Part shown: in pieces, positions 1 to 7,175 of the stretch | Layout of the letters: every line of letters starts with the position of its first letter | Position numbering within the stretch: position 1 is the stretch's first letter | Origin: JASMTM01 sp964441735 | GTDB lineage: Bacteria > Thermotogota > Thermotogae > Petrotogales > Kosmotogaceae | Assembly (NCBI GenBank): GCA_964441735.1 | Contig: CAYTVB010000065.1 | Coordinates: 1 to 9,532 of the forward strand | Length of the DNA: 9,532 nucleotides | Direction of reading: 5' to 3' | Position numbers and translations under genes: made by a program | The notes under the pieces: generated by a model | Told to the model about the DNA's origin: nothing | The model's database searches: none | Seen by the model: only the letters and a program-made list of their open reading frames with translations

Positions 1-91
1 TTAATCCAAGACTCACTATATCAAAACCTATTTCCATATCATAAACCTGTTCAAGAGCTTTCATCACCTGTTCCTTTGTTAAATCAGCCAT
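1..91 (-). CDS. DUF59/MIP18-family (SufT/PaaD-like) Fe-S assembly protein, 5' part only
   Basis: About 30 codons are present, starting at ATG 91-89; the rest lies beyond the left edge. The visible residues include KEQVMKALEQVYDMEIG and then DIVSLGL. This is the opening of the DUF59 domain, where family members read roughly V-x-x-A-L-x-x-V-x-D-x-E-x-G then D-[IV]-V-x-L-G-L. As I recall it, T. maritima TM0487 is very similar here. Family members take part in Fe-S cluster assembly or maturation in the cytoplasm; the exact client is not known from this sequence. The start is preceded by AGGAG on the minus strand, which overlaps the TAG stop of the upstream SurA-like gene, leaving 11 bp between the genes. 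It is therefore probably the fourth gene of the rnhB-mazG operon. The conserved downstream cysteine of the family cannot be seen. Confidence 0.8.
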   Translation of the reverse strand, partial: MADLTKEQVMKALEQVYDMEIGFDIVSLGL

Positions 92-102
92 AAAAATCAC
101 TC

Positions 103-1119
103 CTAATCGCTAAACTCATCCGATATTTCAATCACTGCATCTTCTCTAAACGGTACAAATTCATTTTCCAGCCAATTTTCCCAGTACATCTGCTGCTTTT
201 CTTCAAGAATCATATTTCTGATTTCTTCCCTCGCTTCTTCGAAACTTTTATAACTCCCAGCATCATACTCATGTAAATATAAAACTGCAAAGATTCCATT
301 TATATTGACTACGCTGTCAAATAAACCTTCCTCAAAATTATCGAAAATTTCCTGTCTCTTTTTATCCTCCACTGAAGATAGATCTCTTCGAGTAAGCTCA
401 TCTTTTTCTCTGGAAAATGAATTGAGCGGATTATTACTATTCTGCGCCTTTGTAAGAAAACTATATGCCTTTGAAAAGGTGTCAAACAATTCTATTGTTA
501 CCTCTATACGCTCTTCTGACTTTGTAAATTGGGATTTGTTGGAACTGTAATACTCATGTATTTCATCTTCAGTGACAGTTGCATTTTTCGTTACTGCCAT
601 AACCAGGGTTTCGAAAACCCTGTTGAAAATAACACTGTTAGTCAAATAGGTTTCATATGTTTCAAGTCCACCTATATATCCTTTTTTCAGCGTATAATAT
701 GAATCGGCTTCTTCTCTTGTAAGGTTATTTTCCTTTAAACTTTTTTCTATTTGGTTATGAATATCTTCGCGTGTTGCTTCAAAATCATCCTGAGTGAAAA
801 GCCCGTTTTTCAATGCATATTGAACAATCAATTTTTCTCTAACCATTTTATCAAGAACTCTTTTTTCATAAACATGAAGTAACGCTTCACCTTCAGCTGT
901 GTTGGTTAATACTTCTGAAAAAAGAGGTTCAATTTCCTCAGTTTTTTGAGATACCTGTACATATACCGGCATCACTTCAGCATAAAACTCTCTCATAGTT
1001 ATGGGGTCATCATTGACCGTCGCTACAGGGGTATCGAGTTCCAGTCCTTCTGCTCCAATAATCATTCCTGTAGTTAAAATTGCGATAATTAGCAATAAAG
1101 CAGATTTCTTCATTTTCAT
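103..1119 (-). CDS. SurA-like exported peptidyl-prolyl isomerase/chaperone with a degenerate parvulin domain
   Basis: The 338-residue product has a basic start (MKMKK), a hydrophobic segment at about residues 6-22 (signal peptide or uncleaved anchor; no lipobox cysteine) and then VATVNDDPITMREF at about 32-45, the typical opening of SurA N-terminal chaperone domains. Helical, charged sequence follows to about residue 180 and matches the SurA_N style. Residues about 183-290 lie where a parvulin domain would be, but the HIL motif and the GGDLG loop of active parvulins are absent, so it may be a chaperone without isomerase activity. The likely role is folding of exported or outer-sheath proteins outside the cytoplasmic membrane. 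The start overlaps the mazG stop as ATGA, and its SD (AAGGAGG) lies within the last mazG codons. A second ATG at 1113-1111 is an equally good start by SD spacing. Confidence 0.72.
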   Translation of the reverse strand: MKMKKSALLLIIAILTTGMIIGAEGLELDTPVATVNDDPITMREFYAEVMPVYVQVSQKTEEIEPLFSEVLTNTAEGEALLHVYEKRVLDKMVREKLIVQYALKNGLFTQDDFEATREDIHNQIEKSLKENNLTREEADSYYTLKKGYIGGLETYETYLTNSVIFNRVFETLVMAVTKNATVTEDEIHEYYSSNKSQFTKSEERIEVTIELFDTFSKAYSFLTKAQNSNNPLNSFSREKDELTRRDLSSVEDKKRQEIFDNFEEGLFDSVVNINGIFAVLYLHEYDAGSYKSFEEAREEIRNMILEEKQQMYWENWLENEFVPFREDAVIEISDEFSD

Positions 1120-1880
1120 TTACCCTCCTTAACTTTCTCCCAATAGTAATCAAGTTCACTTAATGTCATTTTATTAATGTTCTTTCCATCTTTTAATATA
1201 AGACGCTCAAGTGCCTCGAAACGGTTCATAAATTTTTTTGTTGCTTTGTTAAGCGAAACTTCAGGATCTACTTTCATAAAACGTGACAGATTTACAAGTG
1301 CAAAAAGTAAATCTCCAAGCTCTTCATCAATTTCATCGTAATTATTTTTCTTTCTTGCTTCTTTCAATTCTTCCAGTTCTTCCTGTACCTTTTCCATCAC
1401 ATCTTCCATCCTGGTCCAATCAAATCCTACCGCAGCTGCATTTTCCTGTACCCTCCTTGCAAGACTCAACGCGGGTAAAGCCATGTTAAGTTTACCTATG
1501 GAAGAATTTATCCTCTTGCCTTTTTCCTCAGCTTTTATCTCTTCCCATTGCTTATATGAATAACCATCGGAATCACCAAAAACATGTGGGTGCCTTCTTA
1601 TCAGTTTATCATTGAGTATTTCGATAACATCGTATATGTCAAAGGCAGATCTTTCCTTTGCAATCTGGGCGTGGAATATTACCTGCAGTAAAAGATCACC
1701 TAGTTCTTCTTTAAGTTCCTTATCTGATTTGTTGTCTATGGCTTCTAAAACCTCATATGCTTCTTCAATCATGTATGGTTTTAGTGTTTCATGGGTTTGT
1801 TCTTTATCCCATTCACAGCCATTTTCCGATCTTAGGATTCTCATAACATCTATAAGTCCATCAAAATCATTTTTCTTCAC
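1116..1880 (-). CDS. mazG: MazG nucleoside triphosphate pyrophosphohydrolase (two-domain)
   Basis: The 254-residue product hydrolyses NTPs or dNTPs to the monophosphate and pyrophosphate, a cytoplasmic house-cleaning role. Two MazG domains are visible. The N-terminal one has the metal-binding pattern E39-E40-x-x-E43 then E59-x-x-D62 (EELGD). The C-terminal one has E167-E168-x-x-E171 then E187-x-x-D190 (EELGD). Between them are the family signatures RRHPHVFGD (95-103) and QWEEIKAEEK (111-120), and NAAAVGFDW opens the second domain. Length and layout match full-length MazG. The start is GTG at 1880-1878, with AAGGAGG six bases upstream; an ATG that overlaps it is in another frame and meets a stop at once. 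It lies 16 bp after rnhB and overlaps the next gene by ATGA, so translation of the two is probably coupled. Confidence 0.95.
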   Translation of the reverse strand: MKKNDFDGLIDVMRILRSENGCEWDKEQTHETLKPYMIEEAYEVLEAIDNKSDKELKEELGDLLLQVIFHAQIAKERSAFDIYDVIEILNDKLIRRHPHVFGDSDGYSYKQWEEIKAEEKGKRINSSIGKLNMALPALSLARRVQENAAAVGFDWTRMEDVMEKVQEELEELKEARKKNNYDEIDEELGDLLFALVNLSRFMKVDPEVSLNKATKKFMNRFEALERLILKDGKNINKMTLSELDYYWEKVKEGK

Positions 1881-1896
1881 ATTTTTCCTCCTTTAT

Positions 1897-2568
1897 TTAA
1901 AGACAACCGCATCTAAATAATCTTCTTTCACTTACAGCACCAATCTTAAGCCATTTATTGGTTATTTTTTTATTCAAGCAATCTCTGACAGGTTGGAAGG
2001 TTAACCTGTGCCAGATTGTGGGATTGTATTTTTCAATCGCTTCCAGATGTTGTTTTGTTCCATAGCCTTTATTTGAATCGTAATGATATTCAGGATAAAG
2101 TTTGTCAAGGTTTATCATAAGTCTGTCCCTGTATACCTTGGCAAGGATAGAAGCTGCAGCAATCGAAGCACTCTTGGAGTCACCTGAGATGACACATTCT
2201 CCAGCAAACTCACTCATCACCAGGTTCTTTCCATCAATTAAAAGATATTTTGGTCGATGCTTTAATGTGGTTACAGCTCTTCTTATGGCTATTCTCGTAG
2301 CATTTAGAATATTATATACATCAATCTCTTCGGGCGTTGAAATACCTATACTGTAAATTGAATTTTCAATTATCTGCTCGTAGAGTAATTCACGTTTTTT
2401 TGGTGATAGCAGCTTCGAATCATTTATACCTTCAATTTCAGCCTTCAAAATCACTGAAGCGGCCACCACGGGCCCTGACAGAGCACCTCTTCCAGCCTCA
2501 TCCACGCCAGCAATCAACTTATATGTATTCACATACGGCTTATCAAATTCGCTGAGGGTAATCTTCAT
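1897..2568 (-). CDS. rnhB: Ribonuclease HII
   Basis: The product cleaves the RNA strand of RNA-DNA hybrids and removes single ribonucleotides misplaced in DNA. From the ATG at 2568-2566 it has 223 residues. The four acidic catalytic residues of the family are visible: D23 and E24 in AGVDEAGRG, D112 in LLIDGKN and D148 in AKVYRD. DSKLL and SIAAASILAKV are further family signatures, and WHRLTF lies near the C-terminus. I chose this ATG because AGGAG lies nine bases upstream. A TTG seven codons earlier (2589-2587) extends the frame, but has only a weak GAGG close to it and would add residues not typical of the family. It is the first gene of the leftward operon, diverging from the MarR gene across about 210 bp. 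Confidence 0.95.
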   Translation of the reverse strand: MKITLSEFDKPYVNTYKLIAGVDEAGRGALSGPVVAASVILKAEIEGINDSKLLSPKKRELLYEQIIENSIYSIGISTPEEIDVYNILNATRIAIRRAVTTLKHRPKYLLIDGKNLVMSEFAGECVISGDSKSASIAAASILAKVYRDRLMINLDKLYPEYHYDSNKGYGTKQHLEAIEKYNPTIWHRLTFQPVRDCLNKKITNKWLKIGAVSERRLFRCGCL

Positions 2569-2667
2569 AAAACAATTCTCCTGTTTCAAAACCTCTAATT
2601 AAATTTGACCTTAATACATATCTTAACAGTCTAACAATTGAAAATTATATAATATTCTTATATACCA

Positions 2668-2673
2668 ATTATA
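2668..2673 (-). promoter_or_regulatory. Possible -10 element for the rnhB operon
   Basis: A perfect TATAAT reads leftward here, about 100 bp ahead of the rnhB start. No good -35 lies 16-18 bp upstream, where the 27-bp palindrome would occupy the spacer. A second leftward TATAAT at 2644-2649 is an alternative. The region is so AT-rich that chance matches are likely. Confidence 0.3.
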
Positions 2674-2674
2674 C

Positions 2675-2701
2675 TAGAATTGAAAAGCCTTTTCATTTCT
2701 A
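2675..2701. promoter_or_regulatory. 27-bp near-perfect palindrome, candidate MarR operator
   Basis: The two halves are centred on C2688. The inner arms TGAAAAG (2681-2687) and CTTTTCA (2689-2695) are perfectly complementary. One mismatched pair (T2680/T2696) follows, then the outer arms TAGAA (2675-2679) and TTCTA (2697-2701) pair again. In all, 12 of 13 positions match. It lies in the divergent gap between rnhB and the MarR gene. No T-run follows, so it is not an evident terminator. Family knowledge: MarR proteins bind dyads next to their own genes as dimers. That this dyad is the operator is inference. Confidence 0.5.
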
Positions 2702-2730
2702 AGATAAATGGAGATTGAATGTTGTCCAGG

Positions 2731-2739
2731 TGTTATAAT
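2731..2739 (+). promoter_or_regulatory. Extended -10 promoter for the MarR-led operon
   Basis: The sequence TGTTATAAT is a perfect TATAAT (2734-2739) with the TGn extension. No good -35 hexamer sits 16-18 bp upstream, which the extension could offset. Transcription would begin near 2746, giving a leader of about 34 bases that includes the SD GGGAGGTG at 2761-2768. Confidence 0.55.
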
Positions 2740-2779
2740 TTCTTAAGTAATAATAAAGCCGGGAGGTGTGCATCATATT

Positions 2780-3241
2780 ATGAAGAACACACAAGAAGAT
2801 TCCGCTTCTAAAACAGAGCAGGTTCTACGCTCGGTTTACATAAGAATCAAAAGAGAAGGACGTAAGGTGGTTAAAAACTTTCCGATTACCCCTGCTCAAT
2901 TTGACGTTTTACAGATACTGTTTTTTCATGGAAAAAAGAGAATGAGTGATATTAGCCAGACACTGGGAATAACAAAAAGTACAACCACTGGTTTGGTAGA
3001 CAGATTGATTGAAGCAGAGTTTGTTAAGAAAAGACAATCACACGAAGACCGAAGAGCCTTTATAATTGATATAACAAATAAAGGTAAAAAAGTTATCGAA
3101 AAAGTTATCGAGCGGCGTGTTAACTATTTAGAAAATATACTTGATGTCATGGACGACAGAAGCAAAAAACAACTTCAAAGTTCTCTAAATACTTTACTAG
3201 AAGCTATGGAGCAATATTCTGATAGGGAGGGGAAATCGTGA
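2780..3241 (+). CDS. MarR-family winged-helix transcriptional regulator
   Basis: The 153-residue product is helical at both ends (dimerisation), with a central winged helix-turn-helix. FPITPAQFDVLQIL (about 34-47) is the usual entry to the domain. MSDISQTLGITKSTTTGLVDRL (about 55-76) holds the helix-turn-helix with the recognition helix, and KKRQSHEDRRAFIIDIT (83-99) is the wing with the DRR signature. Its ligand cannot be told. GTG at 2768 would extend the protein by four residues, but the SD GGAGG ends only one base before it; ATG 2780 is better although its spacing (13) is long. Its stop overlaps the next gene's start as GTGA. Heading this operon, it most likely represses itself and perhaps the divergent rnhB operon through the nearby palindrome. 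Confidence 0.85.
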   Translation: MKNTQEDSASKTEQVLRSVYIRIKREGRKVVKNFPITPAQFDVLQILFFHGKKRMSDISQTLGITKSTTTGLVDRLIEAEFVKKRQSHEDRRAFIIDITNKGKKVIEKVIERRVNYLENILDVMDDRSKKQLQSSLNTLLEAMEQYSDREGKS

Positions 3242-3897
3242 GAAAAACAATCACTATAATGCTTTTACTTTTTATTTTGACATTGTCAATGTTTTCTGCA
3301 CGACTGTTGAAAATTTCAGCTGATAGTATTGTAAGTTCTTCAGAAAAAACAAGACTTACAGGGAACGTTTACATAGAAAAAGAAGAAGAATTCACCGTGG
3401 AAACAGATGAGGCAACGCTTACTTCAAGTAATGGTGAATGGAGATTTCTGGACACTTCAGGATTAACACATATTATTTTTTCAACGGGTGAAGCCACCGG
3501 AATGAAACTAAATTACGATATCACTACTTCTGAAGGAACCTTGCATGAAAATGTTGTTGCAAAGATTAACACAGATGATGACCAGGAGATTCTAATTCGG
3601 AGGGCTGAAAAAATAGAATTCAAACTTGAAGAAGATTATTACAAGGGCAATTCTCTTCCGAAAAGCCATAAAGATTTCTCACCAATAATTATTTTTTATA
3701 AAGGAGACATGGAAGCGAGGGCACTATTCTTTGAATACTTCGCAAATGAAGATAGATTTCATTTGAAGGATGATGTTTTTGTACTGGACAAGAAAAACAA
3801 TCGTGAAATAAACGCGTCCGAACTATGGTATGACACGCAGGATGATTCCTTTGAAGGAAGTAATGTACAGTTGCAAATTACACTAGAGGAGGATTGA
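3238..3897 (+). CDS. Exported OstA/LptA-like protein
   Basis: The 219-residue product has a signal peptide-like N-terminus: MRKT, then a hydrophobic stretch at about residues 5-19, ending near FSA. The mature part is beta-rich and carries OstA-type repeats. LKISADSIVSSSEKTRLTGNV (24-44) matches the pattern of an Ad-x-i turn followed by G-x-V, and a related unit occurs at about 158-210 (MEARALFFEYFANEDRFHLK, then LWYDTQDDSFEGSNV). In proteobacteria this fold (LptA, LptC, N-terminal LptD) carries lipopolysaccharide across the periplasm. Thermotogota have an outer sheath but are not known for typical LPS, so the cargo here is open. The start is GTG 3238-3240, overlapping the MarR stop and preceded by GGGAGGGG. 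The serS ATG begins one base after its TGA stop. Confidence 0.7.
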   Translation: MRKTITIMLLLFILTLSMFSARLLKISADSIVSSSEKTRLTGNVYIEKEEEFTVETDEATLTSSNGEWRFLDTSGLTHIIFSTGEATGMKLNYDITTSEGTLHENVVAKINTDDDQEILIRRAEKIEFKLEEDYYKGNSLPKSHKDFSPIIIFYKGDMEARALFFEYFANEDRFHLKDDVFVLDKKNNREINASELWYDTQDDSFEGSNVQLQITLEED

Positions 3898-3898
3898 G

Positions 3899-5173
3899 AT
3901 GCTCGACTTGAAGCTCATAAGAGAAAACCTGGAACTCGTCAAAAAAGGCCTAACCAAAAGAAAAATAGATGCTTCAATTGTTGACAAAATTCTAAAACTC
4001 GATGAAAAAAGAAGAAAAGCAATATCTGACTCTGATCAGCTTAAAGCTGAAAGGAATCAGATTTCTTCCAGAATAGCCAAAGAAAAACGAGAAGGAAACG
4101 ATGATAAAGCCAAAGAGCTTCAAGATAGAGCAAAAGAAATTTCTGCCAGTGTTAAGGAACAATCTGAAATTGCAAAGAATATTGATAACGAGGTTCAAAG
4201 TCTGGTTCTTCATTTGCCAAATATACCCAATGAAAGCGTTCCAGCAGGCAACACCGAAGAAGATAACGTTACGGTAAAAACCTGGGGTGAAGTTCCAGAA
4301 TTCAACTTTGAGGTTAAACCCCACTGGGATCTTGGTCCCGAACTGGGGATGATCGATTTTGATGCCTCGGCAAAGTTAAGTGGTGCACGATTTGTTCTTC
4401 TAAGAAAACAGATTGCGAGGTTAAGTAGAGCACTACAAAACTTCATGCTGGATCTTCATACTTCAGAACACGGTTACGAAGAGATTTTGCCTCCTCATAT
4501 AGTAACCAGGGAAACCATGCTTTCTACCGGTCAACTTCCAAAATTTGAAGAAGAAGCATTTCGTACCGATCCGGACGACATGTTCCTTATTCCAACAGCT
4601 GAGGTACCACTTGTGGCACAGCACAAGAATGAAATTCTTGAATTGGATAAATTGCCCCTCAAGTATGCTGCATATACTCCATGCTATAGAAGAGAGGCAG
4701 GTAGTCACGGAAAAGATGTTCGTGGAATGGTTCGAGTTCACCAGTTTGATAAGGTTGAACTTGTATGGTTTACAAAACCTGAAGAATCATATAACGCACT
4801 TGAAGAACTAACCGCTCACGCTGAAAAGGTCCTTAAAATACTAAAACTTCCATATAGGGTAGTAACACTGTGTTCAGCAGATCTGGGTTTTGCATCTGCA
4901 AAAACCTACGATGTTGAAGTATGGTTACCTTCTTATTCAGATTATAAAGAGATTTCCTCATGTAGCAATGTAGAAGACTTCCAGGCAAGGCGCTGCAACA
5001 CGCGATTTAGAGATAAAGACAATAAAATCAAATATGTCCACACACTGAACGGTTCAGGTCTTGCCATTGGTAGAACATTAATCGCAATAGTCGAAAACTA
5101 TCAAAGATCTGACGGTCGCATCGATGTACCCGAAGCGCTTATACCATATATGGGTACGGAGGTTATCGGCTAA
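3899..5173 (+). CDS. serS: Seryl-tRNA synthetase
   Basis: The 424-residue enzyme charges tRNA-Ser with serine using ATP in the cytoplasm; this is the usual length for the bacterial type. Residues about 1-105 form the N-terminal tRNA-binding domain with a long antiparallel coiled coil rich in K, E and R (about 27-100). The class II catalytic domain follows. HLPNIPNESVP (105-115) and the serine-site TAEVP (233-237) are visible. Motif 2 is at 263-286 (YRREAGSHGKDVRGM, then HQFDKVE), and motif 3 is at 383-402 (LNGSGLAIGRT, then ENYQ). The SD GAGGAGG lies six bases before the ATG and overlaps the end of the preceding gene. The next gene starts right after its TAA. All key motifs are intact. Confidence 0.98.
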   Translation: MLDLKLIRENLELVKKGLTKRKIDASIVDKILKLDEKRRKAISDSDQLKAERNQISSRIAKEKREGNDDKAKELQDRAKEISASVKEQSEIAKNIDNEVQSLVLHLPNIPNESVPAGNTEEDNVTVKTWGEVPEFNFEVKPHWDLGPELGMIDFDASAKLSGARFVLLRKQIARLSRALQNFMLDLHTSEHGYEEILPPHIVTRETMLSTGQLPKFEEEAFRTDPDDMFLIPTAEVPLVAQHKNEILELDKLPLKYAAYTPCYRREAGSHGKDVRGMVRVHQFDKVELVWFTKPEESYNALEELTAHAEKVLKILKLPYRVVTLCSADLGFASAKTYDVEVWLPSYSDYKEISSCSNVEDFQARRCNTRFRDKDNKIKYVHTLNGSGLAIGRTLIAIVENYQRSDGRIDVPEALIPYMGTEVIG

Positions 5174-5863
5174 GTGGCCAATGCATACTATGTATTGCCA
5201 GACAAAGATAATGTAAAATTAAATAAGACAGAAACACACCATCTCAAGGTTACAAGAGCCCGTATTGGCGAAAAGCTTTTGGGACTCGATGGAAAGGGCA
5301 ATATCTACAAATTTGAATTAACAAACGTCAGAAAAGAAGAAGCTGAAGGTAAGATCATTGAAAAGAACAGGGTAAAACACGATAACAAAATCGTTACTAT
5401 GGCAATTGCTGCCACAAAATGGCCTGCATTAAGAATTGCTATTGAAAAGGCACCCGAGCTTGGAGTAGACAATATAGAGATTTTTCACTCGAACCGCTCA
5501 GTAGCAAGGTTTGATGACAAAAAGACAAAAAGAATAGAAAAGGTGATCAAAGAAGCGTCAAAACAATGCATTAATCCCTTTTTTCCAAAGTTCCAGATAA
5601 CCAGTTCTCTCAAAGGAGCTACAAATACTTTCGACTTGATTCTTGATCCGCATGGCGTACAGCCCAAGACAATAATCGAAAAACTGACAAATAGCTCCGA
5701 AGTAAGAATTATTGTTGGACCGGAAGGCGGCTTTAATCAGAAAGAAATCAAGGAGTTAAAAAAAATAGGAGAGTTAATGACACTTGGAAAAAGAATCCTA
5801 CGTGTCGAAACAGCTGTGATAGTTTCTATGGCTTACGTAAATTTCGCAATAGAAAGGTTTTAA
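5174..5863 (+). CDS. rsmE: 16S rRNA m3U1498 methyltransferase RsmE
   Basis: The 229-residue SPOUT-class enzyme methylates N3 of uridine 1498 in 16S rRNA using S-adenosylmethionine. An N-terminal PUA-like domain (about 1-65) holds THHLKVTRARIGEKL (21-35). The catalytic domain shows IEKAPELGVDNIEIFHSNRS (90-109), the GPEGGF cofactor loop (182-187) and the knot segment LGKRILRVETA (204-214). Length is typical. The start is GTG at 5174, directly after the serS TAA; GGAGG sits at 5158-5162, eleven bases upstream inside serS. No other canonical start fits as well, because the nearby ATG at 5181 is out of frame. The serS-rsmE pairing is one I recall from T. maritima (TM1379/TM1380). Confidence 0.95.
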   Translation: MANAYYVLPDKDNVKLNKTETHHLKVTRARIGEKLLGLDGKGNIYKFELTNVRKEEAEGKIIEKNRVKHDNKIVTMAIAATKWPALRIAIEKAPELGVDNIEIFHSNRSVARFDDKKTKRIEKVIKEASKQCINPFFPKFQITSSLKGATNTFDLILDPHGVQPKTIIEKLTNSSEVRIIVGPEGGFNQKEIKELKKIGELMTLGKRILRVETAVIVSMAYVNFAIERF

Positions 5864-5888
5864 AGATTATTCCAACGGAGGTGTCAGT

Positions 5889-6248
5889 ATGGGTGAAAAA
5901 CTTTCTTTTATTAAGCATTACAACCAAATGGAACATGAATACCGGGAAAAACTGAACGAAGCCAAAACCAAATCTGAAGTCGGTGATGTTTTTATAGACC
6001 ATGTTTATGAATTTCTAACAAGACTCGAGATTGATCTCAAGAAAAGAAACATTGAACATATCGTTTTTACTCCCGAAAACGAAAAACCCTACTATTTCGA
6101 AAAACCTCTGCTTGAAAAAGTGAAAGAGCTTTTTAAAACAAGCGATCTGGAGAGCATTCTTGAAAAAATGGCAGAAGAAGCCAAACACAGATTCTTAAAA
6201 ATACAGCAGGATGAAGATAGAACAGAGATGTTTAGAAGAGGTCAATAA
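5889..6248 (+). CDS. Uncharacterised 119-residue charged protein
   Basis: I do not recognise this protein. It is mostly helical and strongly charged, with no signal peptide, membrane segment or cysteine. An N-terminal helical part (about 1-52) runs from MGEKLSFIKHYNQ to FLTRLEIDL. A short, more extended middle (RNIEHIVFTPENEKPYYFEK, about 53-72) may hold a beta-strand and a turn, and a C-terminal helix follows (LLEKVKELF to HRFLKIQQDED). It is real by context: it sits in a tight operon, 25 bp after rsmE, with the SD GGAGGTG seven bases before the ATG, and pfkB starts directly after its TAA. Its codon use looks like its neighbours'. It is probably cytoplasmic; no function can be given. Confidence 0.8.
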   Translation: MGEKLSFIKHYNQMEHEYREKLNEAKTKSEVGDVFIDHVYEFLTRLEIDLKKRNIEHIVFTPENEKPYYFEKPLLEKVKELFKTSDLESILEKMAEEAKHRFLKIQQDEDRTEMFRRGQ

Positions 6249-7175
6249 ATGATTTTAACCCTTACCATGAATCCATGTCTTGACAGATATTTTTTCATAG
6301 ATTCGCTTAAAGAAGACGATACCATCAGGGTAAATAACATCATGGATTATCCTGCCGGGAAGGGAATTGATATTTCAAGAGCAATAAACGAAATGAAAGG
6401 ACATTCTGTGGCTATAACCCTTCTGGGAGGCGATACCGGTAAGCAAATTATGGAAATGCTGGACAAAGAAGGTGTTGTATATTCTACAGTAAACCTTAAT
6501 AAAAATACCAGAACAAATATCATTCTGCAATCGAATGAAACTCAGTACAGATTTAGTGTGCCAGGGCCTTCTATTGACAACATTGAAGAAAAAAAGGTTC
6601 TCAAAAATATCGAAACGCTGTTAAGAAAAGGAGATTGCCTAATAATCTCAGGAAGCATCCCGGAAGGTTTGCCTGATAACTATTACTACAGGATAGTAAA
6701 CAAAGCCAATGAAATGGAGGCAAAGGTATATCTGGATGCAGATAATGAACTCTTGCTTAATGGAATCAAGGCCTCACCATGGGGTATAAAACCAAACTTG
6801 CATGAGTTTTCAAGGCTTTTAGATAAAAAGCCGAGTACCGAGAAAGCGATAATCGAATCCTTAAATAATACAGCCAAAAAATATTCATTAAAAGAAATCC
6901 TCCTTACCATGGGAAAAGAAGGGGCTATTTGTTTTATTGAAGATTCAATATACAGGGTAACAGTTCCCGAAGTTAAAGTTAATAGCGCCGTTGGAGCTGG
7001 AGATACCTTCCTGGGTATCTATTGTATGTTCAGGGAAATGGGTAGTGAACCAGAGTACTGCCTCAAGATGGCTGGTGCTGCAAGTACAGCTGCTACATTG
7101 ACTTCTGGAACTGAATTGTGTAAATACAATGATGTTAAAGAACTGGTTGATAAAATTAATGTTGAAATGTTGTGA
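6249..7175 (+). CDS. PfkB-family sugar kinase, 1-phosphofructokinase/tagatose-6-phosphate kinase type
   Basis: The 308-residue ribokinase-fold kinase transfers phosphate from ATP to a sugar phosphate. The opening LTLTMNPCLDRYFFID (3-18) is typical of the FruK/LacC branch rather than of ribokinase. Other signatures are PAGKGIDISRAIN (35-47), ISGSIPEGLP (133-142), KPNLHEF (181-187) and GAGDTF (249-254), where D252 is the catalytic base. FruK and LacC usually read GGKG-x-N at the sugar loop; here it is AGKG-I-D, with Asp41 in place of Asn, so the exact substrate (fructose 1-phosphate, fructose 6-phosphate or tagatose 6-phosphate) is uncertain. No PTS or fru genes are adjacent. The ATG follows the previous TAA directly, and a weak SD (AGAGG) lies seven bases upstream. 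It is the last gene of the operon. Confidence 0.85.
   Translation: MILTLTMNPCLDRYFFIDSLKEDDTIRVNNIMDYPAGKGIDISRAINEMKGHSVAITLLGGDTGKQIMEMLDKEGVVYSTVNLNKNTRTNIILQSNETQYRFSVPGPSIDNIEEKKVLKNIETLLRKGDCLIISGSIPEGLPDNYYYRIVNKANEMEAKVYLDADNELLLNGIKASPWGIKPNLHEFSRLLDKKPSTEKAIIESLNNTAKKYSLKEILLTMGKEGAICFIEDSIYRVTVPEVKVNSAVGAGDTFLGIYCMFREMGSEPEYCLKMAGAASTAATLTSGTELCKYNDVKELVDKINVEML

Noticed and set aside
2569..2589. Seven-residue N-terminal extension of RNase HII from TTG 2589
   Set aside because: The ATG at 2568 has a better SD (AGGAG, nine bases away), and that SD lies within the extension.
2636..2673. Run of TATA-like elements as several promoters
   Set aside because: The stretch is so AT-rich that TATAAT-like words are expected, and no well-spaced -35 partner was found; only one weak candidate was kept.
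2768..2779. GTG 2768 as the MarR start
   Set aside because: The SD core GGAGG ends one base before it, too close for initiation; ATG 2780 is the better choice.
3992..4324. 110-residue frame opposite serS
   Set aside because: It lies wholly inside a complete, motif-verified serS, has no SD or family resemblance, and reflects the base composition of serS.
4545..4811. 88-residue frame within serS on the same strand
   Set aside because: It is an out-of-frame overlap of the catalytic domain with no SD or recognisable domain.
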